Assembly: GCF_000004075.3 (NCBI RefSeq)
Contig: NC_026660.2
Coordinates: 4,712,001 to 4,776,000 of the forward strand
From: Cucumis sativus
Taxonomy: Eukaryota; Streptophyta; Magnoliopsida; Cucurbitales; Cucurbitaceae
Reading direction: 5' to 3'
DNA: 64,000 nt
Shown in pieces: positions 61,318 to 64,000 of the stretch. Within the stretch, counting starts at the first letter, position 1. The number at the start of each line of letters is the position of its first letter. A program made the position numbers and the translations under genes. The notes below the pieces were generated by a model. That model made no database searches. It worked only from the letters and a program-made list of their open reading frames with translations, and was not told the DNA's origin.

Positions 61318-64000
61318 AAACGCCATGGATATAGTGTATATGTAGCATTTACAAGCACCAGTTTCGTACACTGTCAACTACTATTTCATCTTTGTATCTA
61401 TTACATATATTCATTTTGACTTCAATGAAATAAACGTTCAAACTTGTAGCATTATTCTAGAGACCTTAGTCATGAGAAATAATTGTCCCTAAGATTTGAA
61501 ATGAATTAGGACAAAAAGAAGTAAACATTCCATTGTTTTAGCAAGTTGAAAATTGAGAAGCTTGAATTCATGTAATCTATATTTTGAACGTTTGTGCAAA
61601 TAGATGACCCAGTTGTATAACTTTCTGATTATGTAATGTGTTTTGAGTTTGTTATTTGGATGATTAGGTTTTAAAAAGGGACATTTTTAAAATAGCAAAA
61701 TAGATTAAAATATTTACAAGCTATAACAAAACTGTGGATTCAATCACTGATATTCTTCTATTACTATATATTAATGACTATGAGTGATAGAATTTGCTAT
61801 AGATTGTAAATATTTTGTAAAATTTGCTATTTTTTAACCATCAATTTTGTAATGTTGATTTTTTAACCATCAAATTTATGGTTGGTATCGAATTCTTAAA
61901 AATACTTTTGATATACTCAGAATTGATTTTTATTTCTTATGTTTTGTTTCAAGAGTTAATTTAGAGTTACTTAGTAAATATTTTTTTTTTTTGTTAAATA
62001 ACTATTTTTGAAAGACATACCTAAATAATTATGGTAAAGATATATTTCTATTAATTTCATTGTTAAATTCTTATCTAAATGGTTTATGTTGAGTAAGATA
62101 TAATAAATATAGAAAGAAAATTAAAATATATATATAATTGTTTGTTTTATTAACAATTGAATGACACAAAATATCTTTTGTTTCAATATTTAAAATATTA
62201 TATAAAAATTAAATTAGATAAAGTAAAATCAATTTGAAATGATTTTATATTTTTCTAAAATCAATTTTAGTTCATGCAAAACACCACGGTTTTGATTTTG
62301 GTGTAAGAAAAATGATTTTAACTATCTCAAATTCACTTCCAAACAGGCCCTTAGATGTCTATTGCCAACTCATTCTCGACTCAAGTTGCAAAATAGGAGT
62401 CAAACGGATTAATCTTTGCCTTGTGTAATGAAAAATGTACCTAAAGTTTATCATTTGTTGAAAACAAAGTATATTGTTCCCTTCAAAAGTTGCAATATTG
62501 TTTCCAAACTTTCATTAACAAGGAGAAGTCGGTCAAAGCTGTGGAGTTCTTCACTCTAATTACTACTCCAACTCTTTGGATGAAAGACTTCAACATTTCA
62601 AATGAAAATTAGGATATGAAACAATGTGATTATGACTTAAAATGATGTGATCCAAGTTTTCCTTCTTGGTCACCACAACATTATTCATATCTCAATTTTC
62701 ATTCGAAATCTTAAGGAATTTCTACTTCAAAAATAGTCTTGAAAACATTTATAAAAGTTAATCGTTAATGTTCAATTTAAAAGAAAAAAAAAAGTATAAG
62801 AACCAATTCTTTTCTTACATAGTTTAGATGATGATTGTGCCATGTGATTTTTACATGCTTAATTTTATGAGCTCTTTGAACATTTTATTTGAAGAATTTG
62901 ATGTCACAAGGTTGTTACTTAGGAAATGGATAACTTTTTTTTTATTTAATGCATTCCATAAGGATTTGGCCAGATTGATGGATCTTGTTTGTGAGATACT
63001 ATCTTTTAAAGGAAGCAAATTTCATCCTAAATGGTAGGCTTTTTCACATCTTTAAGAAAGGCTTTTAAATGAAACAAACCACTAGAGAGTGCTCAAAACG
63101 AAACGAAGTGACTTAGACCAATCAATCGAATATTGATTAATACGTAATCGATCCAACAATACTCGAAAATGAAAATGACTCTCTACTCAGAAATGAAATG
63201 TTCCTAGAAATTCTTGCTCCCATTGGATCATTATACACCATGAATATGTATAATTAATTATGGTTGAATTAAAATATCATTTTGGTTTTCGTATTTTGAG
63301 ATTTGTTCAATTTTTGTATTTTAAATATATGGTTTTAGTCATTTAATTTTGATAAATTTCGAGTTTAGTCTTTCCAGGTTAATTTTTATCGAAAGTCACT
63401 AAAAAATAGCAATAACTTTAATGCAAGAAAATATAATATGTGAATATCTTTTCAAAATTTAGTACAAAAATGCTGATAAACAACCAAAGGTTTTGAAATA
63501 AATCAACAATAAAAAAGTAGTAGGAACTGTATTTTAGCGCAGAGAATAAAATTTGAAAGTATAGACTAAAATTGAACGAACTCTAAAGTATAGGAACAAA
63601 AACAATATTTTAACTTACTAGTTAAATGCGTGGGCATGAAAATTTGAAACCTCAAACCTCTTTTCAGTACATCAAACAAAAAAAACTCAAAACGAACAGA
63701 ATCATTAGGAATAGCATAATTCACTCACACTGACAGATAATAATGTTTTTCAAGCACATAGAACAATGACAATGAATAACATGCAACCTCAAGTTGTGTT
63801 CCATATACTTTGAGTTATATCTAGGGGAGAGGTTCTAAACATTAATTCTAGTAATAAATACATAACTACATTTGAGATTTAAGAGGTAGGTAGGTTGGAA
63901 TAGAATAAAATTCAAGCCAGTGGATCAAAAATGATATTTTAACATACACATACACAAATAAAAGTGATATATAAGATACATAAACTTGCTATACAATCTC
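61318..64000. other. 3' UTR of NAIP and AT-rich spacer
   Basis: The first 130 bases or so are a likely 3' UTR, with an AATAAA at about 61427-61432. A foldback copy follows at 61676-61850. Beyond it the DNA is AT-rich; the longest frame (62828-63037) is unremarkable. I see no gene to the window end. Confidence 0.55.
61676..61850. mobile_element. Foldback (MITE-like) element copy C
   Basis: This is the clearest copy. On the left, GGGACATTTTTAAAATAGC and AAAATATTTACAAGCTATA; on the right, GCTATAGATTGTAAATATTT and AATTTGCTATTTTTTAA, which are near reverse complements. A short unpaired centre lies between. There is no coding sequence. Confidence 0.6.

Noticed and set aside
1..64000. CRISPR arrays, bacterial operons, tRNA and rRNA genes
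   Set aside because: The genome is plant nuclear; the tandem arrays have no spacer structure, and I found no tRNA T-loop or rRNA core sequence by eye.

Overview
The window is nuclear DNA of a flowering plant. All seven solid protein-coding genes are plant families, six of which I recognise; most are split by GT-AG introns, and long AT-rich intergenic stretches carry microsatellites, retroelement pieces and a fragment of plastid DNA. The gene set, codon use and repeat character suggest a eudicot, probably a cucurbit; the species call is an inference.

Layout. 1-3.1 kb: AT-rich spacer, then an LTR-like element ending in a minisatellite. 3.45-8.35 kb (+): an eight-exon F-box/LRR gene of the FBL4 type. 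10.27-15.13 kb (+): the mu subunit of adaptor complex AP-5, eight exons, with a degenerate tandem repeat in intron 2. 15.1-26.9 kb: gene-poor spacer with foldback elements, a retroelement LTR/primer-binding junction and simple repeats. 26.93-27.97 kb (+): an intronless S-adenosylmethionine decarboxylase. 28-34.4 kb: spacer. 35.14-37.26 kb (+): a membrane-anchored-type protein phosphatase 2C whose last intron begins with an in-frame stop codon. 38.5-39.1 kb (-): a small twin-CX9C mitochondrial protein of COA4 type, convergent with the phosphatase. 39.5-39.8 kb: an uninterrupted piece of plastid ndhD flanked by a direct duplication. 40.2-46 kb: AT-rich, with a broken three-exon small gene and an orphan 123-codon ORF. 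46.3-46.9 kb (-): a 200-residue PNRC-motif protein. 47-57.3 kb: spacer. 57.38-61.32 kb (+): a nine-exon coiled-coil protein of the At4g15545/NAIP family, with a complete solo LTR in its sixth intron. 61.3-64 kb: spacer.

The genes are housekeeping and do not form one pathway: protein turnover (FBL4), late endosomal sorting (AP-5 mu), polyamine synthesis (SAMDC), dephosphorylation at membranes (PP2C), respiratory-chain assembly (COA4), possible mRNA decapping (PNRC motif) and ER-body or endomembrane organisation (NAIP). From memory, the Arabidopsis relatives of the FBL4 and NAIP genes lie close together on chromosome 4, so part of the order may be ancestral. I found no convincing new multi-gene system. 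The most useful leads are the PP2C intron/stop overlap, the plastid insertion with its duplicated flanks, the broken gene at 41 kb, the PNRC motif protein and the repeat structures.
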